A stretch of 64,000 nucleotides of DNA from an uncultured Alphaproteobacteria bacterium. Its GTDB lineage: Bacteria; Pseudomonadota; Alphaproteobacteria; Rhodobacterales; Rhodobacteraceae. The notes beneath the pieces are model-generated. The model had not been told where the DNA came from. It ran no database searches and saw only the letters and a list, made by a program, of their open reading frames with translations. The first letter of the stretch is position 1, and the number at the start of each line of letters is the position of its first letter. Location: NCBI GenBank assembly GCA_913031285.1, contig CAJWEI010000009.1, positions 1 through 64,000 of the forward strand, given 5' to 3'. Of this stretch, positions 9,752-19,253 are shown in pieces. The position numbers and the translations under genes are program-made.

Positions 9752-10717
9752 CTAGCCCCAAAGATCTTTCGAAGGGGGATGAACGCCTGCTTCATCAAAT
9801 TTGAGCGGATTTAATCGGTCTTCTGCCAATAGGAGCGGTCCGTCAAGATCTGTTATTATTGCACCTTGCGCTATTAATGTCGCAGGGGCCATGGCAAGAG
9901 AGCTTCCAACCATACAGCCTACCATGACATCATAACCAAGCTCTAAAGATTTTTGGCGTAGTGCTAGCGCCTCGGTCAAACCGCCTGTCTTATCTAGTTT
10001 AATATTTACTACGTCGTATTTGCCCGCCAAATTTTCAAGGCTCACCCTGTCGTGACAACTTTCGTCAGCACAAACAGGAACGGGACGATCCATGCCCAAA
10101 AGAGCATCATCCTGACCTGCGGCTAAGGGTTGCTCGACAAGCTTGACCCCAAGGCTGATGAGGTGCGGTGCAAGGTCTGCATAAACCTCAGGACTCCATC
10201 CCTCATTTGCATCTACGATGATATCTGATTTTGGAGCTCCAGCGCGCACAGCTTCAAGGCGCGGCATATCATCAGGTGTGCCCAGCTTAATTTTAAGCAG
10301 TGGTCGAAAGGCATGTTCTAGGGCTTGGGTGTGCATCCTTTCCGGTGAGTCTAACGACAAAGTATAAGCTGTAATCTCGGGTTTGGGCTCGGGTAAGCCA
10401 GCAAGCTGCCAAACTCTTTTTCCGGCTGTTTTGGCCTCTAGGTCCCAAAGCGCACAATCAACGGCATTCCGAGCTGCGCCTGCAGGCAAAAGGTCTGCAA
10501 GTCCTGCTCTGTCTACATCATGGGGCAAGCTGTTAATGTCTTTTTCAACCGACGACAGAGTTTCATTGTATCTAGCATAAGGCACACATTCACCGCGGCC
10601 AGTAAAGCCATTTCTTTCAACCTTAACGCTCAACACTTTTGCTTGGCTGCGCGATCCCCTTGAGATCGTAAAAACCTTGGCAAAACGAAAAATATCATGG
10701 CTTACTGTGATTTTCAT
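9752..10717 (-). CDS. dgcA: Enolase-superfamily racemase, DgcA type (N-acetyl-D-glutamate racemase)
   Basis: A muconate-lactonizing-subgroup enolase protein of 321 residues. Visible catalytic residues are the KIK pair Lys142/Lys144, metal ligands Asp169, Glu195 and Asp218, and the opposing Lys240. Families with this layout are annotated as L-Ala-D/L-Glu (dipeptide) epimerase. The DUF1611 gene directly upstream, however, marks the DgcN-DgcA pathway of marine bacteria, in which D-glutamate is N-acetylated, racemised and returned as L-glutamate. The racemase role is inferred from this pairing; dipeptide epimerase remains possible. Confidence 0.85.
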   Translation of the reverse strand: MKITVSHDIFRFAKVFTISRGSRSQAKVLSVKVERNGFTGRGECVPYARYNETLSSVEKDINSLPHDVDRAGLADLLPAGAARNAVDCALWDLEAKTAGKRVWQLAGLPEPKPEITAYTLSLDSPERMHTQALEHAFRPLLKIKLGTPDDMPRLEAVRAGAPKSDIIVDANEGWSPEVYADLAPHLISLGVKLVEQPLAAGQDDALLGMDRPVPVCADESCHDRVSLENLAGKYDVVNIKLDKTGGLTEALALRQKSLELGYDVMVGCMVGSSLAMAPATLIAQGAIITDLDGPLLLAEDRLNPLKFDEAGVHPPSKDLWG

Positions 10718-10787
10718 TATAGTTCGCCTTTTTACCCAACTTGGATATCTTTAAGCTATCTTGATGCAGGGTTTCAACATTATCCTC

Positions 10788-11789
10788 TTAAATCTTGTCT
10801 AATGCATCAACCAGCTTCTCAGCGCCGTATCGGAGGGGATCGGTTGCCGGTAAGCCGAGGCGGTTTTCCAAATCATCAAGGTAGTATTTTGCCTTCGGAT
10901 CTGACATATGCTGAGTATTTATTGAGAGTCCAACAATTTTGCAATTTGGATTTGCAACTTGTGCAATTGGAAGTACCATAATGCGTAATTTCTCTAAGCT
11001 AGGAAGGGTATAGCTAGGAAGGCCGCGCATATGTTCGCGTGTAGGTTCGTGGCATAAAATTAGTGCGTCTGGTTGCCCTCCATGTATCAGAGCCATTGTC
11101 ACTCCAGAATAAGACACATGAAACAGGCTTCCTTGTCCTTCGATTAGGTCCCAATGTTCATCATCATTTTCGGGAGTTAAAAATTCAATAGAACCAGCCA
11201 TAAAATCAGCAACTACAGCATCTAATGGTACACCGTTGCCAGTGATTAAGATGCCTGTCTGTCCAGTAGCACGAAAGGTGACCTGCATGTTTCGTGCGCG
11301 CATAGCATGGTCCATGGCAAGGGCGGTATACATTTTTCCAACAGAACAATCAGTTCCAACCGCAAGGCATCTTTTTCCGCGTCGCTTTACCCCGTTGGCA
11401 ATGGGATATTGCTCAGATGGAACCCTTACATCGTGTAGCGCACGCCCATGCGCCTTTGCCACTTTGACAAGATCATCTTCCTCGCGCAAAAGATTATGGA
11501 GGCCACTGGCAAGGTCAAAGCCTTTTTCCAAAGCTTCAATAAGCACTTTTTTCCAAGCACCTGATATTACGCCACCTCGGTTTGCCACACCAATCACAAG
11601 AGTTTTTACACCTTTTGCCAGCGCTTGATCTAGTGTTAGATCCACAATCCCTAGATCAGCACCACACCCTGGTAATCTAAGCTGACCAGCTGCGTTATCT
11701 GGCCTCCAGTCTTTTATGCCTTGGGCAACTTTAGCGGCAAGCTGGTCGGGCGCATCACCCAAAAATAAAATATAAGGCGTTGGAATCAT
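10788..11789 (-). CDS. dgcN: D-glutamate N-acetyltransferase, DgcN (DUF1611)
   Basis: A DUF1611-family protein of 333 residues, known as the first enzyme of the DgcN-DgcA D-glutamate route. The C-terminal P-loop-like GTDCSVGKMYTAL and the downstream EGQGSLFHVSYSG stretch are family hallmarks. The start used here is the ATG preceded by GGAG with 6-base spacing; an open frame extends 14 codons further upstream without comparable support. It is first in the run dgcN-dgcA-dat, with a 70-base gap to dgcA. Confidence 0.87.
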   Translation of the reverse strand: MIPTPYILFLGDAPDQLAAKVAQGIKDWRPDNAAGQLRLPGCGADLGIVDLTLDQALAKGVKTLVIGVANRGGVISGAWKKVLIEALEKGFDLASGLHNLLREEDDLVKVAKAHGRALHDVRVPSEQYPIANGVKRRGKRCLAVGTDCSVGKMYTALAMDHAMRARNMQVTFRATGQTGILITGNGVPLDAVVADFMAGSIEFLTPENDDEHWDLIEGQGSLFHVSYSGVTMALIHGGQPDALILCHEPTREHMRGLPSYTLPSLEKLRIMVLPIAQVANPNCKIVGLSINTQHMSDPKAKYYLDDLENRLGLPATDPLRYGAEKLVDALDKI

Positions 11790-12090
11790 GACATTCTCCA
11801 GTTCAGACCAATGGTAGTTTACCGAATCCATATGAAAAATGTTGTCATTGTGTGTGCATAATGAGTTTTATTTGCAATTTATATTCGTATTTTTTAAAAA
11901 ATTTGAAATTATCTATCAATTCTTATTATAATATCCAAAATTATGCTGAATCACAGGTTCTTTCAAAGTCCGCAATATTTGAGATGACCTTGATAACTTG
12001 CCGTGGAGTTTTTTTTCAAAGCACTGTATGGGTCGTTCAAGACGGCCTGTTTAAGCCGCGAAATAAAGAATTGCAGGTTTGGAGCAACCG
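11790..12090. other. Divergent promoter region between dgcN and accA
   Basis: About 300 AT-rich bases separating two divergent genes. No RNA gene, repeat or convincing open frame was found. It should hold the promoters of dgcN (leftward) and accA (rightward), but no clear -35/-10 pair stands out. Confidence 0.5.
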
Positions 12091-13053
12091 ATGACGCACT
12101 ATCTCGAATTTGAAAAACCTCTTGCTGAAATAGAAGGTAAAGCTGAAGAACTGCGGGCTATGGCACGCCAAAATGAAGAAATGGATGTTGTCTCTGAAGC
12201 GGAAGCGCTCGATAAAAAAGCGGCAGAAATGCTTATTGATTTGTATAAAAACCTGACACCTTGGCGAAAATGTCAAGTTGCACGGCATCCTGAGCGGCCT
12301 CATTGCAAAGACTATATTCACGCTTTGTTTACTGATTATACAACATTAGCTGGCGATCGGAACTTCGCTGATGACGATGCTGTTATGGGTGGTATAGCTA
12401 GATTTGAAGACAAGCCAGTTGTAGTTATTGGACACGAAAAAGGCAATGACACCAAAAGCCGGATTGAGCGAAACTTTGGCATGGCGCGACCTGAGGGATA
12501 TCGCAAAGCCATACGACTTATGGAATTAGCGGATAAGTTTGGTATGCCAGTAATCACTCTAGTCGATACACCCGGCGCCTATCCAGGGAAAGGTGCGGAA
12601 GAACGTGGACAATCTGAAGCGATTGCGCGCTCGACTGAAAAATGTCTTCAAATTGGAGTGCCGTTGGTTTCAGTTGTGATTGGAGAGGGCGGGTCTGGTG
12701 GAGCAGTCGCGTTTGCGACAGCAAACCGGGTGGCGATGCTTGAACACTCAATTTATTCGGTGATCAGCCCAGAAGGCTGTGCATCGATCCTTTGGAAAGA
12801 TACTGAAAAAATGCGTGAAGCTGCTGAGGCACTCCGTCTTACAGCGCAGGATTTGAAGAAACTGGGCGTTAATGATTTGATTATTAATGAACCGCAGGGT
12901 GGTGCGCATCGGGATTGCAATTTAGCACAGGTCTCCGTCAAAGCTGCTATCTCAGGACTTCTTAAAGAGTTATCCGGAAAATCGCCCAAAGTGCTCATCA
13001 ATGACCGAAGAAAAAGATTTCTAGATATCGGGTCTTCTGGTCTAACAGCTTGA
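12091..13053 (+). CDS. accA: Acetyl-CoA carboxylase carboxyltransferase subunit alpha
   Basis: The alpha subunit of the carboxyltransferase that moves CO2 from biotin to acetyl-CoA, making malonyl-CoA for fatty-acid synthesis. The 320-residue protein contains an N-terminal helical region, [17 protein letters not shown] and the [20 protein letters not shown] core, and [12 protein letters not shown]. The ATG is set by GGAG at 12081-12084, 6 bases upstream; an in-frame ATG four codons earlier lacks such a site. The stop abuts the stop of the convergent GntR gene with no intervening base. Confidence 0.97.
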   Translation: MTHYLEFEKPLAEIEGKAEELRAMARQNEEMDVVSEAEALDKKAAEMLIDLYKNLTPWRKCQVARHPERPHCKDYIHALFTDYTTLAGDRNFADDDAVMGGIARFEDKPVVVIGHEKGNDTKSRIERNFGMARPEGYRKAIRLMELADKFGMPVITLVDTPGAYPGKGAEERGQSEAIARSTEKCLQIGVPLVSVVIGEGGSGGAVAFATANRVAMLEHSIYSVISPEGCASILWKDTEKMREAAEALRLTAQDLKKLGVNDLIINEPQGGAHRDCNLAQVSVKAAISGLLKELSGKSPKVLINDRRKRFLDIGSSGLTA

Positions 13054-13704
13054 CTAGTTTGTCAGCATTCTAAGGCTTTGTGTTACGTCTGATCGTATAG
13101 CGAGCTTTAAACTGGGTTCATCACCCGCAGCAAGAGCTGCAAGAATTAGTTTATGGAAATATGGTGGTTCTTTCCTTTGTAGGCGCCCGTAAAGTGCTCG
13201 CATAGTGGGCCCGAGCTGAAGCCATACTGTTTCGGCCATAGCCAGCATGGCGGGTGCCTGGGCTCTAAGATATAGTGTGCGATGAAATTCGAGATTTGTC
13301 CGGATATAGGAGACCGGATCATATTCACTAATTGCCGTTCCAACCATGCCATTAATAGCCTTTAGTCGTTCAATCAGGGCAAGGTGTGCACGAGGCAAGG
13401 CCCGACTTGCGAGTTCAACCTCAATCAGTGAACGTAGAGCTGAGAGCTCTTCTATGCGCTCGTTGGTCAGTTGGGGTGTTGATACCCTTCCGGATGTCGA
13501 CATAGCCAACGCACCTTCCGCCACGAGCCGCTGAACTGATTCTCGGACAGGCGTGATTGATACCCCAAAGGATGCCCCAATTCCACGTAAAGTGAGTGCT
13601 TGCCCGGGATCAAGCTGACCAAACATGATTTGGTTTCGTAAACCGCGATAAACTCGGTCATGTGCGGAAATAGATTGGCCTTTTCGATTAATTCCTTTGC
13701 TCAT
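13054..13704 (-). CDS. GntR-family transcriptional regulator (FCD type)
   Basis: A 216-residue one-domain-pair regulator. The N-terminal winged helix (about residues 15-80) contains LTLRGIGASFGVSITPVRESVQRL, split as the usual recognition helix region, and the C-terminal all-helical FCD effector domain spans about residues 90-205. It is monocistronic and convergent with accA, so the target is not evident. FCD regulators typically sense small carboxylates or amino acids. Confidence 0.9.
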   Translation of the reverse strand: MSKGINRKGQSISAHDRVYRGLRNQIMFGQLDPGQALTLRGIGASFGVSITPVRESVQRLVAEGALAMSTSGRVSTPQLTNERIEELSALRSLIEVELASRALPRAHLALIERLKAINGMVGTAISEYDPVSYIRTNLEFHRTLYLRAQAPAMLAMAETVWLQLGPTMRALYGRLQRKEPPYFHKLILAALAAGDEPSLKLAIRSDVTQSLRMLTN

Positions 13705-13736
13705 GTTTTCTTGTGATCACAAAATAGCACTTTTGG

Positions 13737-14417
13737 TCAATCCTTAAATTTGTACTTATGCAAAGAAGCGCCGTTTTCGCGCAACCAGCGTCTTTCTTCA
13801 TCGTAGTCTCCAAATAAAGAACACAATTCATTCCAGAACTGAGAGGAATGGTTCATGTGCTTAAGATGGGTAACTTCATGTGCGACAACATAGGATAGCA
13901 CTTTTGGTGGCGCCATAATGAGACGCCAAGAAAACATCATAGCACCCCGATCATTGCATGATCCCCAGCGTGATTTTGCATCACGCAGAGAGATTTTCCC
14001 ATAGGGAAGGCCAATTCTTTTTGCATAAAAATCAGCTTCTTTTACAATCTGATCGCGAGCCAGTAGTTTAACAAATGCAACAGTGTATGCCCTCGGGTTT
14101 TTTGTTTTCTGAGGAATAAGCAATTGGTTTGTGTATATTTCCATCTTATTCACAGTGCTGGGAACTATGTCATGCAACACACCATGTATTGGAATAGCCG
14201 TATAAAAAGTAACGGGTAATTGTTCTGGCATTTTAGAGATCTTTTCGCGAAGCCATCCTTCTTTTTCTCGGACAAAGGCCTCGATATCGTGCATTGGAAC
14301 GCGGTTGGGGGCTGTAATGCTCACACGACCGTCAAGGGCAGATACCCTAAGGGTCATCTGTTTTGCTCGGGTAGATCGCCGGACATTGACCGAGATATCT
14401 GGGTTTCTTGACAACAT
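13737..14417 (-). CDS. YgjP-like zinc metallopeptidase domain protein (DUF45)
   Basis: A SprT/YgjP-type protein with the zinc-binding motif HEVTHLKHMNHSSQFW (HExxH followed by a downstream H) near the C-terminus, and SRWGSCNDRG before it. The start at MLSRNPDISVN follows the usual N-terminus of homologues (226 residues); the frame is open a further 25 codons upstream. The biological substrate of this family is unclear. It lies 33 bases downstream of the GntR gene's start codon, on the same strand and upstream of it in transcription. Confidence 0.85.
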   Translation of the reverse strand: MLSRNPDISVNVRRSTRAKQMTLRVSALDGRVSITAPNRVPMHDIEAFVREKEGWLREKISKMPEQLPVTFYTAIPIHGVLHDIVPSTVNKMEIYTNQLLIPQKTKNPRAYTVAFVKLLARDQIVKEADFYAKRIGLPYGKISLRDAKSRWGSCNDRGAMMFSWRLIMAPPKVLSYVVAHEVTHLKHMNHSSQFWNELCSLFGDYDEERRWLRENGASLHKYKFKD

Positions 14418-14557
14418 AATTAGCGACACAAGAGAACTTCTTTGCAAGTAAATTAAATTAAGAGCACTTTTTGCCTTTAAAGTCTTTGACACTTAGCTCT
14501 TGTTATGTCAGTTGGCCCAAACCTTCAACCAACGTAACAGCGTGAAAGGAATAGCCC

Positions 14558-14887
14558 ATGCCAAAAGATGAATGGGGCGTTAAACGCATATGCCCGACGA
14601 CAGGCAAGCGTTTCTATGACCTGAATAAAAATCCTATTGTAAGCCCATATACTGGCGACGTCGTTGAATTGGATACATCTAAAACGCGGATGATTGCCGC
14701 TGATGCGGCAGACCGTTCTTCTTTGAGCGGAGAAACAGAAGCAGATGCAGATGCAGATGAGACGGTTGTTTTGGACGATGATGACGTAGATGTAGATCTT
14801 GGTGATGATGTTTTGGAAGAGGATGGCGAAGATAATGTTCCCTTAGAGGACATTGCAGACGTTACGACTGACGACGACGAAGGGTAA
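14558..14887 (+). CDS. FYDLN-acid protein (TIGR02300)
   Basis: A 109-residue alphaproteobacterial protein. The conserved N-terminal part contains the CPTTGKRFYDLN signature (residues 11-22) and a predicted small folded domain to about residue 45. The rest is an acidic, low-complexity tail rich in Asp and Glu, encoded partly by GCAGAT repeats. Its molecular function is unknown. It is followed by tRNA-Ala. Confidence 0.93.
   Translation: MPKDEWGVKRICPTTGKRFYDLNKNPIVSPYTGDVVELDTSKTRMIAADAADRSSLSGETEADADADETVVLDDDDVDVDLGDDVLEEDGEDNVPLEDIADVTTDDDEG
14741..14758 (+). repeat. (GCAGAT)3 microsatellite in the acidic tail
   Basis: Three in-frame copies of GCAGAT encode an Ala-Asp repeat in the acidic tail of the FYDLN protein. 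Length variation here would change the number of Ala-Asp pairs without breaking the frame. Confidence 0.5.
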
Positions 14888-14983
14888 AAGCGTTCAGACG
14901 GGATTGGCTGGGGATAAAACTTTTGACTTGATCCTGTCTTTTGCATTGCCTAAATACGTTCAAGTTCAGTTAACTGTATGCGG

Positions 14984-15059
<76 letters not shown>

Positions 15060-15510
15060 AACTATACCTTTATATCGGTAATTTCAAAACTATAGGGATG
15101 ATTAATTGCAAGTTACAACATGGCAAATCTATCTTTAGATTTTAACTTCGTAGTTTGATCAATTTTGGTAAAACTTTTTATTTAAACAATTCATATTTTG
15201 GATGAATTAAGACTCAATCTAAAAATCAAAAGAAAAATCAGAAACTGACTAAAATGTTGGATGCAACATTACCTGAACTAAGAAGGAACCCTATAGTTGC
15301 TCACGTGTGAGCGGAATTTTATGCATCCAAAAATATACCAAAAAATCCATTTTGCGAAAAATTGTAAATGTCTGCTAGAATTTCAGAGTGATTAGTTAAA
15401 GTTAAGAATGACCGGATATGGCAAAGGAAGAAATTACTTGCTTATAAATCGAGGGAACTTACTTTTGAACAGAGCAAAGCGCAAAAAAATATAAAAAAAT
15501 GGAGTTTTAC
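15060..15510. other. Gene-free AT-rich stretch after tRNA-Ala
   Basis: About 450 bases without a supportable gene. I looked for a second copy of the tRNA 3' end (an attachment-site repeat), an integrase fragment and RNA structures, and saw none. Confidence 0.4.
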
Positions 15511-15894
15511 ATGAAAGATTTTCCACAATTAATTAAAGAAGCAAATGAGCAAATTAAAACTGTTTCGGTAAATGAGCTAAAGGCTCAAATCAATGATCCA
15601 AATCTTATCATCATCGATGTTCAATCTAAAGAAGCGGTGGAAGAAAGCGGCATGATACAGAATGCATTACACGCTAATAGGGGCTTTTTAGAGTTTTATG
15701 TTGATCAAAGGTCAGATAATCCATTCAAAAAAATAGATTTAAAACCTGACAGCAAAATAATTATCTATTGTGGTGCAGGGGGACAGGGCGCCTTGGCAAC
15801 GAAAACTTTGCAGGATATGGGTTTAAAAGACGTAAGTAACTTAGAGGGTGGCTCAGGTGCGTGGGTCAACGCAGGAAACAAGCTTATGAAGTAG
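15511..15894 (+). CDS. Rhodanese-like domain protein
   Basis: A single-domain sulfurtransferase-fold protein of 127 residues. The active-site loop is YCGAGGQGALATK with Cys87, preceded by LIIIDVQSKEAVEESG. Rhodaneses carry sulfur as a persulfide; the acceptor here is unknown. The start was set by GGAG at 15501-15504, 6 bases before this ATG, rather than the ATG four codons upstream that overlaps the ribosome site. No signal peptide is evident, so it is probably cytoplasmic. It is isolated, with gene-poor DNA on both sides. Confidence 0.88.
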   Translation: MKDFPQLIKEANEQIKTVSVNELKAQINDPNLIIIDVQSKEAVEESGMIQNALHANRGFLEFYVDQRSDNPFKKIDLKPDSKIIIYCGAGGQGALATKTLQDMGLKDVSNLEGGSGAWVNAGNKLMK

Positions 15895-16732
15895 TTATGA
15901 GCGTTTTGCTCTGCAACACATCGGCTTTTAAGCTGCAAATTAAAAATTGTCGTCGAGAAAAAATCGTTGTTTACAAAACGGCTAAACATTAAAATGTGAG
16001 CCTTTATCTCATATATAGTTGTTTCTATTTCATGCCACAGCGTAGAACGTCTACACCCACGTCATTTTGTACTTCGTATGCTTCATACCTCGGTCTGTAG
16101 CCATTTTATTAACTATTTTCATATGTATGTTAATCTTTACTCGTCTTTAGGTTGAGCTTACAAGATTGCTCTGTTTGGACTACTTTTAGCAACATGTTCT
16201 GGACCCTACCATCCATACGCAACTTAGCTCCCTCAGGATCAGTATATAAGCCGTACCATTCTTCATATGTCATTTTTTTGTATCTACATGGAGAGCATAA
16301 TTCATTAGTGATCTCTGCTCAGATAAACATATAAGATCAATAAAATGGCTTTTTATGTCCAAGTGAATACCAAACGCAGCATCAGTCAGAGATAAAAAGA
16401 TTAGTTACTACTTAGCTTAACTCGCCAAAATTCCGACGCCAAACTTTTATAGGCCTTACAACCAGCCACCTTTGTGATTTAAAATAAGCATGACTGTTTC
16501 TGATACTCTTTGTGACATGGCATCGGTTTACTGGCGTAGAGTTACTGGCTTTGCTTGGCTTTATAACACTTATTATATCTCGTAATCCTCCTTTATAATT
16601 TTGACCATATCCAATCCGCACGCCTCATTAGGATTTCTGTTTGATGATGTAGCGTGCGTGTGTCAAAGATAAGATTTGGATATGCTGCGTAGATGTGTAT
16701 AAAAGAAAGGCATTTGATAAAGAGGATATTTA
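15895..16732. other. Gene-poor stretch with probable gene debris
   Basis: About 840 bases with only short open frames. One frame around 16156-16215 reads KIALFGLLLATCSG, which resembles a lipoprotein signal and lipobox, but it has a stop directly before it and soon after. A minus-strand frame at 16412-16621 has no recognisable domain. I treat the region as decayed sequence. Confidence 0.4.
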
Positions 16733-16757
16733 ATGCCCACGACAAAAAACGCCTGCG

Positions 16758-17264
16758 TTGAAAGTGCCAACGCTTGGTAAAGGGCAGTTTGATCTATTGT
16801 CTGAAATAAATCCACGTGGAACCGTAGTGTGCTTTTACCGAGGTCTGCATTGTCCGCTTTGTGCAACATATCTGAAAGAATTTCAGGCGTTGGTTGGAGA
16901 GTTTGCAGAGCGCGGTGTTGGGACTATTGCCATTAGCTCTGATGGGGAAGAAAGAGCCCAGCAGATGGCTGAAAAAATCGCTGCAGATGATTTGCGGCTT
17001 GGCTATAACCTGTCGCTTTCAGTGGCGCATGATTGGGGGCTTTATATCTCGACATCGCGTGGGAAAACTTCGACAGGTGTAGAGGAACCCAAGCTGTTTA
17101 TAGAGCCAGGTTTGTTTATGATTTCTCCTGATAAGACTCTCTATTACGCCTCGGTACAAACGATGCCCTTCGTTCGCCCCCATTTTTCAGACCTCATCGG
17201 TGCGCTTGATTTTGTAATAAAAAATAATTACCCAGCACGCGGCGAATATACTGGACCGGTTTAA
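16758..17264 (+). CDS. AhpC/TSA-family peroxiredoxin-like protein, N-terminus frameshifted
   Basis: A thioredoxin-fold protein with FYRGLHCPLCATYL, giving Cys32 and Cys35 (CxxC) in this reading, typical of AhpC/TSA-like proteins in marine bacteria. Its activity against peroxides is inferred. The listed start is a TTG without a good ribosome site. A well-placed AGAGGA and ATG lie at 16733, but that frame stops after 15 codons. Removing one A from the six-A run at 16744-16749 joins MPTTKTPA to LKVPTLGKG, restoring the usual N-terminus. So the gene has either a real one-base insertion or an assembly error. Confidence 0.8.
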   Translation: MKVPTLGKGQFDLLSEINPRGTVVCFYRGLHCPLCATYLKEFQALVGEFAERGVGTIAISSDGEERAQQMAEKIAADDLRLGYNLSLSVAHDWGLYISTSRGKTSTGVEEPKLFIEPGLFMISPDKTLYYASVQTMPFVRPHFSDLIGALDFVIKNNYPARGEYTGPV

Positions 17265-17735
17265 ATCAGTGACCAAATTAACGTCCATCATCTCATAAGA
17301 TTCATAAAATTTTCCTGAAAAGATCTGATATGATGCACTAAGTGAGTGCATTGAGATTCAAATAATAACAGGACTGTGAGGTTTTTGAGGAATTACTAGA
17401 TATACAGTGGAAATAGTATTTAGAGAATAATGAAGCCGTTAAAATTTCTATCATTGCGGACGCTTGGAAGAGAACTGTTGTTGTGAAGATTTTTAAGGAC
17501 AAGAAAACCGCATTTGAAGTTATAAAATTAGGAAAGACTAAAGTCTTACCCTACAAAAATTCTTTTCATAATGACCATTTAACCATTAATGACGTTGTCA
17601 TATCTGAGATGTGCAATCTAACTTTATTACTTCTAATGGCGAACGCTTTTTGCGTTGATAATGTCCGCTAACTTAACGAACACATCTGCTGTAGCACTGA
17701 GCATTTATAGTCGCACCCCCAACTATGTTACTCCC
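17265..17735. other. Intergenic stretch, no supported gene
   Basis: About 470 AT-rich bases. A 62-codon frame from GTG at 17483 has no ribosome site and no recognisable motif. No terminator or RNA gene was seen. Confidence 0.4.
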
Positions 17736-18899
17736 TTAGACAATTTGGGGCAATCTTTGTGCGGGAGGTGTATTGCGGCTCCTATGGGAACAGATATTGC
17801 CATCAATGATTGTCATGCCCACGCCAGGTAGGTTTCCAAGTTGTACGGACTCAAGCAAGTTTTTCCCTGGTGTATGTTGCGCCTGATCCATAAGGACAAA
17901 ATCAGCTGAGTAGCCTACTTCAATCAGACCCGTATCAAGTTCACGGCGCCGTGCCGTATTGCCATTGGCAAAACAAAAGGCCATCTCCGCGGCGATATCG
18001 CCCAGAGATGATAGCATTGCCACCATTCGCATAATCCCTAGCGGCTGTACGCCGGACCCGGCAGGGCCATCCGTGCCAAGAATTATCTGATCTAATTTTC
18101 CAAGTTCGCGCGCTGTATTCAATGTCAAAAGGGCTGCGCGTTCATTCCCGTTATGCACAATTTCAAGTGCTGCTGTACAATTCTCGCAGAGACAAATGAT
18201 CTGATCGTCTGGAAGGGCCGAATGACCGCCGTTAATATGACCGACAACATCTGTTTTCGTTTCAAGCACCATATCGGCATCGATTAACCCTGAACCGGGA
18301 ATAGAGGGGCCACCTGTATGTATGGTGCTTTGCATACCGTATTTACGCCCCCATTCCACCATTTGATTTGCTGTCTTGCCATCTTTGACAGTTCCAAGAC
18401 CAACCTCTCCTAAAAGCTTTACTCCTGCCTCTGAAAGATCTTTGAAATCCTGTTCCACCATTCCCAATTCAATCACAGGTGCACCAGCATGAACCTTTAC
18501 GCCCGAAGGTTTGAAATTTTCGTACCAACGCTGCGCTGCGATTGCCATTGCCTTAAGGCCAACAATATCTTTTGGGCGGCCAGGCATATGCACTTCACCG
18601 GCTGAAATCAACGTAGTCACTCCGCCATGCAAAGTTGAGTCAATCCAATGAAGCTGTTGTTGACGCGGCGTGTAATCACCCACCACGGGGTGGATATGGC
18701 TATCGATAAGGCCTGGTGCAAGTGTGACGCCCTGTGCGTCAACCGTGGTTTTGGCGTCCTCGGTATTCATCCCGCTTTCATTTCCCCAGCTTTGGATTTT
18801 ACCATCTTGAGCGATGAGGCAATTGCCATCAAAAATTGGATCTTCCATTTTGCCTGATAGAATCATTCCGATATTTTTGATTACCAATTTGTCGTTCAT
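17736..18899 (-). CDS. Enamidase-type amidohydrolase
   Basis: An amidohydrolase-superfamily TIM-barrel of 387 residues. It closely resembles, from memory, the enamidase of Eubacterium barkeri nicotinate fermentation, which opens the ring of 1,4,5,6-tetrahydro-6-oxonicotinate to 2-formylglutarate and ammonia. Metal-site candidates are His68 and His70 (DSHIHP), Glu165 (GEVGLG), His194, His221 and Asp277 (GTDGPAG). Shared family-specific stretches include HGGVTTLISAG, PGRPKD and a C-terminal SRNTPPA. GGAGGG precedes the ATG. It is divergent from the Rieske oxygenase gene. The exact substrate is inferred. Confidence 0.85.
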   Translation of the reverse strand: MNDKLVIKNIGMILSGKMEDPIFDGNCLIAQDGKIQSWGNESGMNTEDAKTTVDAQGVTLAPGLIDSHIHPVVGDYTPRQQQLHWIDSTLHGGVTTLISAGEVHMPGRPKDIVGLKAMAIAAQRWYENFKPSGVKVHAGAPVIELGMVEQDFKDLSEAGVKLLGEVGLGTVKDGKTANQMVEWGRKYGMQSTIHTGGPSIPGSGLIDADMVLETKTDVVGHINGGHSALPDDQIICLCENCTAALEIVHNGNERAALLTLNTARELGKLDQIILGTDGPAGSGVQPLGIMRMVAMLSSLGDIAAEMAFCFANGNTARRRELDTGLIEVGYSADFVLMDQAQHTPGKNLLESVQLGNLPGVGMTIIDGNICSHRSRNTPPAQRLPQIV

Positions 18900-19253
18900 G
18901 GTACCCTCCGGTTCTATTGTTTTTATGATCGAGCCTAAGATGAAACTAGCCCGCGTGTTTTATATCAGCTGCATTATGCATATGGTACAACTCAAGAAAA
19001 GCCCTCCATCGGCCATTGGCGTTCAAACAATTTTGATAATATTATTTAGAAAATAATTTTTTTATTTGGCAGATCGTAATTTTAATGCCTAATTATTTTT
19101 ATACTGAAATATTTTTGTGATGTATCAAAACAACTCTTCAGGACTTAAATTTTTAAACTATAAACGTATACAAACAAAATTTTATTGACAAGTGGTACCG
19201 TTATGGCGCCCTAATTGTATTTATTATGATAAAAATAATGAAAGAAGGGAATT
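18900..19253. other. Divergent promoter region, enamidase / Rieske oxygenase
   Basis: About 350 very AT-rich bases between divergent genes. It contains a TTGACA at 19185-19190 that could serve the rightward genes, and short palindromes such as GTATAC near 19165 and GGTACC near 19194 that could be operators. No coding frame is supported. Confidence 0.4.

Noticed and set aside
14614-14946. 110-codon minus-strand frame rich in Ser and Thr
   Set aside because: It is the antisense reading of the acidic GCAGAT-type repeats in the FYDLN gene.
16412-16621. 69-codon minus-strand frame in the gene-poor stretch
   Set aside because: I considered a transposase or phage remnant, but no motif could be recognised.
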